Of a stretch of DNA of 64,000 nucleotides, positions 1 to 13,150 are shown piece after piece. Under the pieces are notes generated by a model. The model was not told the origin of the DNA. It saw only the letters and a program-made list of their open reading frames with translations, and did not search any database. Source of the DNA: Syngnathus acus. Lineage: Eukaryota > Chordata > Actinopteri > Syngnathiformes > Syngnathidae. Made by a program: the position numbers and the translations under genes. The DNA lies in assembly GCF_901709675.1 (NCBI RefSeq), contig NC_051096.1:7837001-7901000 (forward strand), in the 5' to 3' direction. Positions within the stretch are counted from its first letter, which is position 1. The number at the start of each line of letters is the position of its first letter.

Positions 1-3000
1 TGGCAATAGCTGGGCAAAGTGTGTCCGAGATATGCACCGAGAGAGATTTGGCCGCATCCCTGGTGCCATTAAAACACAAGCTCCTTTCTTTGATATACTG
101 TAGCGTCCGCTCGCATCGTCACAAAGTGTGCATTACAAGCCGTCTGTAGGGCCACGGGAGTGCAGAGCGCAAGTGCCGCGCCTTGCATTGTATCGCAGCC
201 GAGCGCCATCCATCACCATTAGGTTGGAGCGCGCAGGCCCAGTCACTCCCAGGAACAATTTCATTCCGCTAAAAACACCTCTCTCGTCTTCACTTTCACC
301 GTGTCGCTTCTGTGAGACCCCTCGCCCCGCCCTATCTCCACCCTCGCTTCCTTCCTCCTCCTGGTTTTCTCCATCTGCAGGATTTGAGAAACAGACTGGA
401 GCGTCTGCAGTAATACCTCAAGCACCCGCGATACGTACTTGTCATTCCGTAAGCAGATCGGAAAGTCGGCCAGAGCGGATTCCGCCGCGTGCTGCCGCAG
501 CAAACGGAGGCATTCCGTCGGACGACTGCTCGAGCGGAGTCATTTTAGCGCCTTCAAAGCCGGCGGCCTCGCGTGCGTGCCATTAAAGGCGGTCACGTGT
601 TAATGGCACCGCCGAGGCAAGTGAACAGCATGAGTTTTACGGTCCGAGCACACAACACTGATCCGGATGCACTCGTCTATATTCGACTAGCTAGCACGAC
701 CCCACAGCGGAGCTGCTCAAACGTTGATTTCCTAGTTTGAGTCTGGGAGATTTAGATGGCGGGATGGCCCTTTTCCCTGAAGGGTGCCCAAAGTTGATCG
801 GTGCAATGAATGTCGATGTTTATTGGGGGGGGCCCTGACTCTTTTCTGTTTGAAAATGAAGTACATTATTTCTCTGTAATTTTATTCCGATGTTTGCAGT
901 GCATGATAAATGCTTGGCAACTTTTCTCATATTGCCAGGGGCTACTTGGGCAAATGCACGCCACATACTAATTTCAGAGTACAATAAATGAAGCCTAACT
1001 GTGACCATCAGAAAAATATTTGCTTTCGGCGCCAGTTGGTGTGTTTGTGGAAAAGACAATCTCAAAGTCATTTCCACCTGATGACGTGTGTGTGTGTGTG
1101 TTTGTGTGTTTGCGCGAGAAAAAGCAAAGACTGTTTACAAGTGTGCGCGCGTGATGGAGAATGAAGCCCGCTGGAGAAAACCCAGAAAAAACACTTCAAC
1201 GACAAATTCACTTCTAGCTAGCTCGCTCTTTCTTGCCCTTCCGCCGCCTCGCGCCAAAGAGTGCCTGAGAGGCCGCGTCGCCGGATCAAGCCTGAGTGTG
1301 TGCGTGTGTGTTTGTGTGTACGGGCGAGTGCGTGTGGAATTAGTTTCCGACTACAGGTGCTTGAGCACGCCACCCTGATTTCACAGAGATGAGGCCGACC
1401 AGTTCCTCCTGATGCACACAAAACAAACATGATACACTGAGTGTGAAGATGAGTGCAATGGAAATTAGGGGAGCGTGAATCAAATTTACACACGAAGCAA
1501 GTCCATTTCTCCTGAGCTTGATACATTTGTCATTTAGTACTTGGACTTGCTTATTAAACTAATTCAATTACTGCTAATTAAGTCAACGTGAGTTACTCAC
1601 ATTACAGGTCAAATTTGAGGTCAATGAGACTAAGGCCGGGGGGAAACAACTCGATTGTGAGCCAAACATTTGTAAATCGAATCCAACAGTCGCCACATGA
1701 AATAGGGTTTTAAAATGAAGCAGTCACGCAATAAGAAAAGATGCATTGATTCAAAGCCCATCGATAATCAGTATACTGATCGAATAATAGCCCCTGGAAT
1801 GGAATCGTCAGGCGACGATTCCCACCCCCAGCGGGTAAGAGCATCGATTGCAAGTGTTGAGGCCCGGCCGGCCGAGCGTCACCCCAATTTTAAGGGATGC
1901 TGTGCGCTTGTTCATCACCTTGTGTGACTTTCCATTTTTTTGCACATGGCCAGCTATTGTCTCGCTGCTCTCAGCCGAAGCCAATTAGCTTGGCCGCTCG
2001 GTCGCACACAGACGCGCACATTTGCATTTGCTCGTTTTGGTGAGGAGACAACATTTAAGAAGCCATTTCTAGGAAGAAGAGAGTTTAAAAGTGCAGCATG
2101 GAAATGGCAGAGTCGCCTGTTGCTAAGATACGGCACGCAATACTTGTGTGGTAGCACCACTGCGGCAATTAGCTCTGTATCGCAAGATGACCAGTGCTAA
2201 ACTACATGGCGAGCATGGAGACCAAGTGAGACCAGTACCAACGGACATTCTTTTTGAGGGAAGAAGGCGGTGAAAAATGATCAGAATAGAGATGGAATAT
2301 AAGCTGCCATGGTAATTTTCTAGTATATTTGGATTCGTAGAGGGTCTCTTATGTTTTGTAATTTGTATAATGGGAATAAGTGTGGAAACTAAGTATCGCT
2401 TGTGTATATCAAAATACATGGTAAAAAGACCTAGAAAAAAAACTATGTATAATGAATCACAATCGCAACATTAAGAATGAAAACACATTGAAATATCTTG
2501 ATTTTATTTCTTTCAATATTGTTCGCGCTAATGTGAATGGACTTATTTTCTAACTCTGCTTTGTCAGCCATTTGTGCTAGATACAGTACAATAAAAACAG
2601 TGTCCAACACTAAAAAGTAACAACAATCAATGTTGGGGTTTTTTAATGGGTGCTATCCAATGGAAAATTGACTTTTTTATTGTTTGTATAGAACTAAACG
2701 GGACTCCGGAATGCCTGGCCACCCATCAAGCGGGAAATAAATGACCAAGTATATTTTATGAGCCACCTATTTCCTAAATATATCTCTCAGCAGTATGAAC
2801 CACAATAAAATGTTCAAAAGCATGTCGCGGCAATGCTGCTAATTTACCTGACACTACCGCCAGCCACACAAGTTTATTTGTGGATTGGATTTCTAATCCC
2901 TGGAAGTCGGATCAGAGACGTGAAGGACTTAGCACTTTGCTGAGACAACAACTACCTCACCTATCTTATTCATTTATCTATTATTTAGCTAGCGCATACC

Positions 3001-3003
3001 AAA

Positions 3004-3021
3004 GGGGGGGGGGGGGGGGGG
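3004..3021 (+). repeat. G homopolymer (18)
   Basis: Uninterrupted run of 18 G on the plus strand. Confidence 0.95.
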
Positions 3022-3465
3022 TGATCATCCGCGCTATCAGATGATTTATTGACAATATATTGTGTCGCATGTCAAAGAGTACACAATAGCGACATGGGAC
3101 AGAGGCTGTGTCAGCAAAGGGAAGAACGCATCGGCTGTTTGATCAGCGAGGTCACTTTCACGCGTGTGGCCGGACGTGACAGAAAAAGTGAGCGGCGGGC
3201 GGATGCAAATGGGCGAGCCTTGCTGAGCGAGCACATCACAACCGGGTACTGTTCACGGAGGCTACAAAAAGGCAAATGAGGCAGAAAAAAATAACCCTCT
3301 GAGGGATTGGTGTTATGGCTCCGCTCCGCTGCATGCGCTACATGCACTGATCCACATACTAAGTGCCATATCATTTCTTGCTGGTTTAAAGCTAGCAGAA
3401 TATTTTTGTTGTCATTCAAAACAATGCACAGGGAGGGTGTGAATGCAGAATAAAATAGCATTTTG

Positions 3466-3660
3466 TTTTTGATACAATTACCCACTATTAGTTTCTACAA
3501 ATGCATCAGACATTACTCATTCAATGGACACTTACCGTAACAGGAAAAAAAAATACCAATTAGTACTAGCTAGCTACAAGATATTTAGTTTTTGACACAA
3601 TTACCAAGTATTATCTTTTACATACATCAGAAATGACTCATTAAATGGCCTTACCGTAAC
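3466..3660. repeat. Diverged direct repeat, ~123-bp period
   Basis: Copies 3466-3541 and 3589-3660 share TTTTTGAYACAATTACC, CATCAGA, TGACTCATT-like and CTTACCGTAAC blocks in the same order, with about 45 bp of unrelated sequence between them. Origin unknown. Confidence 0.8.
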
Positions 3661-5121
3661 GCTGAGCCGCTGCTATCATCTGCTCAATTTTTAACGTCCA
3701 CCAGTGCCAATGGCAATCTGGATCAATCTCCGGATCCTTGGATCCTTCTTTGGATCATTCAGATGTTTATCAAGCTTCCATTTCTTTGGCATCCTTGCCA
3801 TAAAGACTCTTACCTGCCTGTTGGAGCAAGCAGATTTCAAATGGAAAAGTCGGTTCAGTACAGCTAACGTCTTTCTAACTCGTCTCAATTACATTTGGAG
3901 TTGTTGCCATTGTCATTGGTGATATCGGTAACCTAATCGTGACAAGTAAGACTGACAAATAGATGTTATTTAATTTTTCAAAGTAAAAACTGAATTACAA
4001 AGTCTATTTTACAATTCATGCGTATGACTTTTCTCATTACAGACAGTTACAATTCAGTGGTGGATCTTTGCAAGTGAATTACAGATACGCTTGTGGGTAG
4101 TAAGAATGTAATTATCGCTATCGAAAATGTTCTTTCTGCTCCGGCAAAACGGAACTGTAGATATCCAGTCTAGCTGTTAATTGCTTAGACGGGCTTGCCG
4201 TGGTCGGACTTGTACCGGAACGATCCATCGCGCCGCTGTTCGCCGTCAGGGCCAGCGTCTTTCGGCTAACTACATGGCACTCGGAACATACAGAACTTTT
4301 TAATTACTTTTGAATTTAATTTTTATATAAAATGTGCTTCAACATTATTGTCATTTATGCTTTTCACTCATTCTGGGGGGAAAAAACAGTAAAAAGTGTT
4401 CTGACAATTTGTTTTTATCTTTCGCATATTCTGACCAAAGTACATAAGTATGTTTGCCATCTTTAAATAGGAGGTGGTAGTGGATCTGGAGCCAAATATC
4501 AAAGCCGGAGAAGGCCTTTTATGCCCATAATGTTCCATTTGCAAACATGCTGTGAAAGACCACAAGCGGCGGCGTGCAAAATGTTTGCTAATGACTGATG
4601 GCGGCGGCAGCGGTGACGGTGAATAAACAACATTACGCATAGAGACGCACTGGGAAGTCACAATGAGGCCTCACTTCTTCTAATAATCAGCTACCCGTTA
4701 CGGAGGAGCTCTGCTGCAGGTATGAGCGAGGGAGGAAGGGAGGGAAAGCGAAGCCAGGCAACAAACAACTCCCACGGTCTATTTTTTCATCGGAAAAATG
4801 AGCGTGTTTGTAGTTTAGCACCCAAGAAACAAACTTGGAGAGAACTTATGTGTGTATGCCGCAATCATTTGGTTCAATGTTTCTTTTTGTTTTTTTAAAC
4901 GGCCAAATACCTCCGACTGTATCAACATGACTGCCATATAAAATTTGCCATCAACTGAACTTTTGTTAAGGAGAAGGCCATCACTGCTTCCATTGATTTA
5001 GCCATGAAATTAAAAAAAAGTTAGCTGCCATCCACCCGGAATGAATTACCTCATAGGGAGCATGTGGAGCGAAATGCTTTGCTCAAAGGCATCGCGGCGT
5101 GTTCTTCTGGACTCGGAAATC

Positions 5122-5234
5122 AGAGAGAGAGAGAGAGAGAGAGAGAGGAATTTAAAATATGCAGTGCATTCAGAAAAGACTGCTGTTGTGACAAAGGGGA
5201 GGGAGGGAGGGGGGGAGAGAGAGAGAGAGAGAGA
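5122..5234. repeat. Paired GA microsatellites
   Basis: Two (GA)n runs at about 5122-5147 and 5214-5234, separated by 66 bases of partly purine-rich sequence. They create false open frames on both strands here. Confidence 0.93.
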
Positions 5235-6019
5235 AGGGACATTGAATAATGTAAGCATCTGGGTGGGTCCAAGAAAAATGGGGGGAATCCGCCAGTGAGA
5301 GCGAGTGAAAATGACTGTGTATGCAAGAGATATTTCCGTGACCTTCTGCCTCGCAAAGCCTCATCTGACTAAGAAATGAGCTGGAATGGAGTGATGTGGC
5401 AAAGAAGAGAGAAGACTATTAATGAGCAAGATGGAGGAGGTAGGAAAGGGAGGGGGGGAGCAGCAGCAATGGATTTTTGACATGTATTCGAGTGACACCA
5501 CCAAGCCTCATCTTCGGACAACAAAAGGAATATGATTCGGTCTGACCGGGCGGATTTGCAGGTCCGTATTTTCCCCTCCGCCACCTCACAAAGCAGTAGG
5601 GAGAATTATAGCGCATCCCCGGCGTGTACGGTCAACAATTTCCCGTTTCTTTGTCGTTTGTGCCAGATCTATGTCACTGGGGCTACTTCATGTGTGCCTG
5701 CCGTGGCGTGATCTTTCTATTCGTCTTCCAAACGGAGCGACCTTTCTCTAAAGGCCACGCTGTGACACGGCCCACATGCACAATACTCTCACGGACGCCC
5801 CAAAGACATGTGCATGAACGTGCACACGCAATGTGGTGGCGCCTCAAACACCGCGGGGGTGTTGAAGGGGCTTCCAAAATCCGTCTAACCTTTGTCGCCT
5901 TTGCGGCCCATAAACAAGACAAACTGATGCTTTAACATGGCCAGAAACAAGGCTAACAGAACATCTTTTCCTCGGCTGCAATTTCTGTTCTTTACAACAG
6001 CGCGACTGTGACAAAAATA

Positions 6020-6193
6020 TACCGTAATTTTCGGACTATAAGTCGCACCGGAGTATAAGTCGCACCAGCCATAAAATGCCCAAAAAAGTGAAAAAAACCC
6101 ATATATATGTATATAAGTCGCTCCTGAGTATAAGTCGCCCCCCCACCCAAACTATGAAAAAAAACCGCGACTTATAGTCCGAAAATTACGGTA
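6020..6193. mobile_element. MITE, palindromic, TA target site (Tc1/mariner-like)
   Basis: Perfect 25-bp terminal inverted repeats at 6022-6046 and 6167-6191 (left begins CCGTAATTTTCGGACTATAA), flanked by TA on both sides. The interior is non-coding and repeats the word TATAAGTCGC several times in direct orientation. The TA duplication and lack of a transposase suggest a non-autonomous Tc1/mariner-type element. Its ends look like a repeat common in ray-finned fish genomes. The exact ends suggest a fairly young insertion. Confidence 0.87.
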
Positions 6194-9100
6194 ATGATAA
6201 TTTGACGGTGGCTACATTTCACTCTGAAATTACGTATGGTGTCTACAATTTATGTACGTTTGCTGAGGCCGTATTTCCTAAATGACGGTACAAGCTAAAT
6301 GAATGTTTTTCATGATTAAATGGATTATAAATGTTTGGTTGTACACCCCTTTGCTTCCCATTTGCATGTCGCTCTTGGCACGTCACGCTACATTTCAGGT
6401 CGTCTTCTCTCAAATCCTGCCAAACTCCTCTTGTCTCTTAATGATGGATTAGACTTCTCATGCTATGACCGCTCAGCCAGCCCTAATCCGCGCACGGTCG
6501 GAACTGTGAAAGGCAGACCAAGGCCAGAAGCAGGCAGCGGTGGCAGTGGCGGCGGAGGTGGGAGGAGGACACAACCAGACTGCAAATAGTTTGGTGAATT
6601 GATCAAATCATAAGTATCAATTTCACAAGGGTTATTATGATCGTCATATATGACAGCAGTAAAAACATACAAAAGCACTTTGAAAATGTCCACAAAGTGG
6701 ACGCCGCTTTGTTCTCGGTTACTGCAAAGGTCTCGAAGCTGATTAAAATGACGCTCTCATAAACGGGAGCCATAAAAATAAAAATAAAAAAAGAGTGTTT
6801 TATGAAGTTTCGCATTATGAAGTGAGTGGGCTTGATCTTTGACATTTCTCAAAGGCGGAAAACCTTGATCATTTCCTCCACTGGATTTAGTTTCAAAAAC
6901 GATATATTGCAAGGTCACTTTGACATTGCTAAAATACCGCAGTCACAAAACAAGATGGATGACAATGTAGTCATACAAATAAGTGAAATAACGCGATAGT
7001 GTCCGTGATAGATCTATCGAGGGCCAATTCGATTTCAGAGAAGCCTTTTATCTGCATTAGCTATCGGAGCTTTTTGCCAAGGCAATTAAAAATCCATTTT
7101 TCATGATTCCTAATCATTTCAGGGAGTTTTATAATATCTCAAACACTCCACACAGCTTTATCCAAATTGGGTTTTAATGAGTGGACTCGCACTCTAATGC
7201 TCACAAAAGCCAAGCAAGCGGCAGTCATTCTAATTAGTTCTGTTCATTATTATCGGCGCATTGCACGGTGTTTGTTTATTCACATTGAGATTCTGTTCAA
7301 CAATGTTACCGCTATATTGCAATTAATCCGGTGTCGAAAATAACTAGTTTACAAGACGGGGTAAAACTCTACGAGTAAATTTATCCGAGAGACCGTTTGA
7401 GGCGCCTCGGTAGGTGCTGCTGTTTTGGTTAGCGACGACATTTAGCCGCGCTCGGTCTACGAAGCGAACTGAGAATTACACTTACTACCTGTTGTTCCTC
7501 TGATGGGGAAAAGGGAGGCGGCTATTTGCGGGGGGGGAGGCATTTATTTGTCGTGAGTATTATTCCATCTGACAGTACCCATGATCCCTTGCACTTTGAA
7601 TTTAAGTTCCTGCACTGTGCTTCTCGTCTCAGACAACCATCTGTCAAAACTAATAAATTCTTTTGCGCCTGCCACCATCTCCCAGCTTGCTTCTTGCTGC
7701 CTGTGTCTTCTCTATGTGTGCGCGTGCGTGCGTGCGTGTGTGGCGCTGACCACTTTTATTGCTAAGAGAGAAGAACGAATTGGCCCTAGGGGACAAATAA
7801 AGGTCTACAGCGGGCCCCGGTGTACCGAGGCAGACACAGGTGAAGCGATGGGAAGGCAATCTATTCTCCCGTGAGCGCTGAGTGGTCTTTAACACTCCAC
7901 GCCAAGCCGGTCGTCCTGGTAACGGCACATAACTAAAATCAGCAGGAATACTTCAGCCGCAGCAGCCGCAGCATCAGGCTATGAGTTCAGTGACTAACGT
8001 TCAGAAAACCATTTTGGGGAAAAAAGAACAGCAGAAGAATCGTATACGCCGCAGTGATCTGAAATGAGATAACGAACCGTTAAATGCAAAAAAACAAGAC
8101 TTTGGGAGAGTCGCGGCCGTGCCAGCTGGCTGACGCCTCGACATTCTGTTGCACAATAACTTCTCTGTAATGAGACCAGCATTGGATTTTCGTGTCACAC
8201 ATCTTGTTTTCCATCGCGCCCTCCATCCCTACAGGTGGACAAAAAAAAACCAATATTTGAAATGAGGTCCGCTGACGATGACGTTGGTATCGCCAATGCA
8301 GGTTATGCCGAGACAGGAAAGGTAAAACGGTGTCATCTCTTCAACTCACTCCGGCAGCAATTAGCTTGCAGGTCGCGACTGTACGTGCGCCCGAACAGAA
8401 TTAACAATCGCCGCAGCGACTTGGCAGCTCAAGCCAGATAATAATGCTTTTGATCACTCAAAGCCCGCTACTAAAAGCTTTAACCTGATAATTAGCAGCA
8501 TGTAGACTCGCTAAGCTCCCCACGCATGCCTTGTCAGTTCAACTTTGGAACAAAGGAGGAACTCCGGAGGACAAACAATCAGGCAAGCGCACACTTTGTT
8601 GCTTATTGGATGCACATGAGCTTTGACAAAGTCACGTGACTGGCTCTGCTGAAACGCCACGCGCTGGCGGGGATTTAAAGGGCTTAAAGCGCTTGTTACG
8701 TGATTGATGTCCATATTAAGCGGGTCGCTTTGGAAAATAAAGTGCATCCCATAAACGCCGACTTCAGCAATAGTGTGGTCAGTGTCTTTGATTGACTGTG
8801 TTGTCTACTTGCTCATTCATGTAGCTACTTTGGTGCAGGTACGACTCATTGAAATCATATTTTAGACATGCAAATAATGTTTTTTTCTGTTGATGTTTTT
8901 AATTGTTATTCAACCAATGTGGCTTTGTTCACCTCCTCAGGATGACTCAGAATAGGAGGGTGAAAGTCGTGAAGGGGACAGAATGGAGCGGAATGGGCAC
9001 GTGAGGAGAGAGAAGATGACATGACACATACTGTATGTCAGCGGCGTAATTGAAAACTGCAGAGCTGAAAATGTGCAACAGAAGGGAAGAGTGGATGGAA

Positions 9101-10442
9101 GAGGAGGCACAAGGTCGTACGTGCCGGGCTGCCTGGTGTCATGTGTCAATGCCGAGGTGTCAGCTGAGAGGAAGAGAGGAAATGTCACATGCAAATACGG
9201 CCGCGCCATACCACTTAATGAAAATAGCCGCAAAGGCCGGAAAACAGGGCTGGAATTTGAACGGTAAAAATGTGCAACTGTTAATCATATTGAGGGACAT
9301 CTTTGAAAGAGGAAGAAGAAAAACAAAACAAAACAATGACGTGTTCTGTCAAAAGTCAGCTTTGGCAGTGTGAAAAGCATTTAAATGCAATAAAACACGT
9401 CACATTCTTCTTTTTTTAAACATGTTTTGGGTGCGAACAACGAATTGAGTTGACTTCATCCCAATTTGGCAGAAGCTCTTTTTTGGAATTATTATTCTTA
9501 TTAATTAATGACATCACAGCAAGCAGCACAGAGCATTAGTGGTCAGCACACTGCCGCAATATCAGGAGATCTGTGTTTGAACTTAATGACATTTATTAAC
9601 GACATTTGGGAGCAATAATTTACAATTTCACATGTTTCAGCAGAGTTTTTGGGGGGAAAAAAAAATGAAGTCCAACTTTGTCAGCAGTGAGGCTCCATTA
9701 CAGCAAAGCACATCTATCTGTCCAGCCATTTGTCTTATCCTTGTCGGTGGTGCAGATGAAATCCCGGAATTCCCATTATCCCTTTGTGTTGCAGCGCTTG
9801 TCGCTACGAAGCCAAGAGTGTGGCGCGGCGCAAATGACTTCATCTACGCTCAAATAGGCCACATTTTCCCTGATAGTTTCCCATCACCCATCTGGGCTGC
9901 AAAGCACTTCTCTCCTTGTTTGTATGCCTGCAACACTCTCAGCCCGTGCTCCCTTCATCTCCACTTCCACACATCTCCTCCTTGCCTTGCTTCCTCATCC
10001 TTCCTCCACATCGGATCTACCAGAGTAATACTTATTTCTGTGCAGTGCGAATCAATCATTTTAGCATCCTAAAATGGTGACATTTAGGATATTTAACTTG
10101 TTATTCGTCATTGACACTCGAGAAAACCCATGCTTCTAAAAGCCTTACTACGTAAATATATCAGGGACATAGAATCCATCCCTGTGGAACACCTGCTATA
10201 TACGATAAGAAAAAACACCTTACAAATAAAATTTCGTTTATCCCTTATTTGAATCTGTATCCACTAAGTCTCAGATCATTTGAAGAGGTTGATTTATCAG
10301 AACACAAACACTTACAATATTCCTGATATATGCAGATTGGTGCACCATCCAATCTCGTGTGGAATTTAATAAGACTGCATTGCATCTCATGAAAGATCCC
10401 ACGTCAATCGCGGCCTTGCTAAAAGACACAATAGTGCCTACG

Positions 10443-10448
<6 letters not shown>

Positions 10449-10481
<33 letters not shown>
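10449..10481. repeat. CA microsatellite
   Basis: About 16 uninterrupted CA units, preceded by CG/CA-mixed sequence. Confidence 0.97.
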
Positions 10482-10483
<2 letters not shown>

Positions 10484-12110
10484 ATAATACACTGTAGATA
10501 TGTAGCGGGTGACCCGAGGCTGAACCAGAGCTGATTGCAGTCATCTGTCTGTTAACTACATTTTCTATAGGAGGATGACATTGTGATTAATGGAAGATGG
10601 AGGGGGGGCATGAAAAAAAATACACACAGGGTTGGGAAGAGAACAAGGGGATGAAAGAGGAAGAGTGTCGACACAGATAATCAGAGAAAGGAAGTTGCAG
10701 CGAAAAGGAAGATGATGAGAGAGGACGCTTGGAAGAAAAGATAATTATCCCACTTTCCACTGACCTATGAGGTGAAGCCTTTTGGCGGCACAATTAAACA
10801 CAAAATGACGGGTGGCGGCAAAATAGAAGACAAGATAGTGGTGGATTTCGTTTGACGCCGTTGGCAAGTGCGCATTTTAGATCCAAATATAGCTGGGCTC
10901 ACCTTATTAGCCCTGGCGTCGTTTGTCTCCGAGCCTCACGAGAGGGAACTCGGACCTGCAAAAGATACAATAGGCCCGTTAGAGGAAAATGGTGATCGCA
11001 ACTGCACAGGTGTGATAATCGCCCCGAAAGCAAACTGCTTCTTTCCCCTCAACACGACAGAGGTACTAATACGCTGTAATGAGCCTCGGGGTCTCCAAAT
11101 ATTCTCATTGGGGGTCACAAGCATTGGTATGTTGGAAGCCACCTGACTGCCAGGACCGAGAGACTCAAATTTGCTCGCTTGGGGTCTCCGGATGACACTA
11201 ATAGCTTTTAATGAGTCCGCCAACACAAAATGTGCTCGTTAAGATTTCGGATGAGTATAGCGGAGAACTGGCGAGGGCTTCCAACGTGCTCATCCAGACT
11301 GATTTGTTTGTACAAAAAGATGAGGAATTGTTTCTGAATATCCAAATGATTCCTGCGGGCTACGGGACGTCATGTTCAATGAAGGCAAAGTACGTCAGAG
11401 CGGGACGGAGGCAAGAATTTCATGTGGCAGCCGCTCGCTCCTTCGTTTCATTTGGTTCCCCGTAAAACAAACGTGGTTTTATGGCATATTAATGAAACAC
11501 GCAGTTAGTTAGTCAATCCTCTCAACAAACTTTACACGAACTCAAATGCGACAAGATGAGGAATTTAGCATCAATGCAAATAGAGCAGCAGCCTCTCTGT
11601 ATCTTTCCATTTGGTTCTGATCCAATGTGCGCGGCGGCATAACATATGCATGTATGGACGATGAGCCGTTGCAAGAATTTTGCATGCCGAATAATCACGG
11701 CAAGTTCAAACATGTTTCCTTTTGTGCCGCCACGCTTTCATCTCGCCGTTTTGATTCCCGTGACGACCGTTTGCATTCCAGACTTCATATTTTGTTCCCC
11801 CACCGAGAGGCAGAGGCTCTTCGCGGCAAGCTTGCCTTCTAACGCAATCTGTCGATGCACTAGTTTGAGGAAGCACTTAAGAAGACAAACTGCCATTTGA
11901 CTTTTTCTTATAATAATTGGATCAAAATGTGGCATCTGTAGGTGCTGCTGTTTATGTTGGCCGCGGAGTTCTCTCCCTGCTCGACTTCCTGTCAGCTTTT
12001 AATGATGCACACCATCACCATGCGTGTAGACCCTACAAGTGACCTCTTGGTCCTCGGTCTGACACAAACGTGGACATTTCCATATGACCCCACGTGCACA
12101 TATTCCGCTA

Positions 12111-12136
12111 CACACACACACACACACACACACACA
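12111..12136. repeat. CA microsatellite
   Basis: Thirteen uninterrupted CA units. Confidence 0.97.
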
Positions 12137-13129
12137 ACAAACACATACGAGGAAGGCGAGAGGAGCTCGGGGACTCATTTGCCAGCAATTTGTCAGTGAC
12201 GCATGTTGCAATATTGTATTTAAATGATCCATGAGGCATAAGCAGCACTGGAGCAAACAAACAGGCACTACGTTACAATACAAGGCATCATTTTAAAAAC
12301 ACAATATTTCCAGACAGAGCGCAAACGCGAGCAATGTCAAATCGTAATAAAGCCAGTTGATGTCCTCTAAGCAAGCTGCTTTATAGTTAATCACCTCTAA
12401 GCACTTGGCAAAACAAGCCAAGTGAGGACATCTTGTTGTCTGCACAGATGAAACAATCAACATTGTTACTGGTGACGGGCGGCTCGGAGGGAATCGACGC
12501 TGTGCATTATTAAAGGCGGCGAGTGACGCATCGGAGTGTCTCACCCCGTGCGTTGTCTTTGAGAACCGCCATTTCCTTTTAGGAGCGCAATGTATAATTC
12601 ACCTTAAGATGTGGGGATGCGATATGATCCTTTTGGCTAGCAAAGGGAGCTTTTGTTGTTGTGAGAAAAAATAACTAAAGTGGAGATACAGCAGCAACAG
12701 CAACAAACTACCCTCATGAAATTTGGGGGAATTTTAAAGAACTGTTATTGAAAGTCAACTATGCATATAAAGTAAAGCTTGAGGAAGGTTTTATTTGTTT
12801 CAATTGTTGAATATATCATTTGTTATACTACATGCATGAGCCGCAAGCAGTGCTCTTCACTCCACGTCACTTTCAAGTGAGGCTTAATGCAAATCAGATA
12901 GAGAAATGAAGTACAGAAAACTAGTGCTTTCTCTTTTTTTTTTTGAAATCTGAAGTGACTTTGTGGCTGATTTCCCCACACACACAAAGGCAGCAGAGGG
13001 TGTAATAGACAGCAGCGGATGGCCTCATGCATACGCATGCATACGCACGCACGCACGAGGACGCCGCTATTAAACAACAAACAGCGGCCGTCGAGAGGCC
13101 GCCATGCCTCAGTTCTCGGTGGTGGTGGT

Positions 13130-13150
13130 GGGGGGGGGGGGGGGGGGGGG
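13130..13150 (+). repeat. G homopolymer (21)
   Basis: 21 G preceded by GGT repeats; candidate G-quadruplex former. Confidence 0.95.

Noticed and set aside
128-586. 152-codon plus-strand frame at the left edge
   Set aside because: Pro/Ser/Arg-rich, no recognisable family, no splice or promoter support; could be a chance frame in GC-richer DNA.
3691-3922. Short frames on both strands around a GGATCC-rich segment
   Set aside because: Considered a transposase remnant because of shared words with 33746-33850 (TTTGGCATCCTTGC), but the similarity is too short to support a repeat family or a gene.
10441-12140. CA-repeat clusters as a CRISPR-like or satellite array
   Set aside because: Simple dinucleotide microsatellites with no spacer structure.
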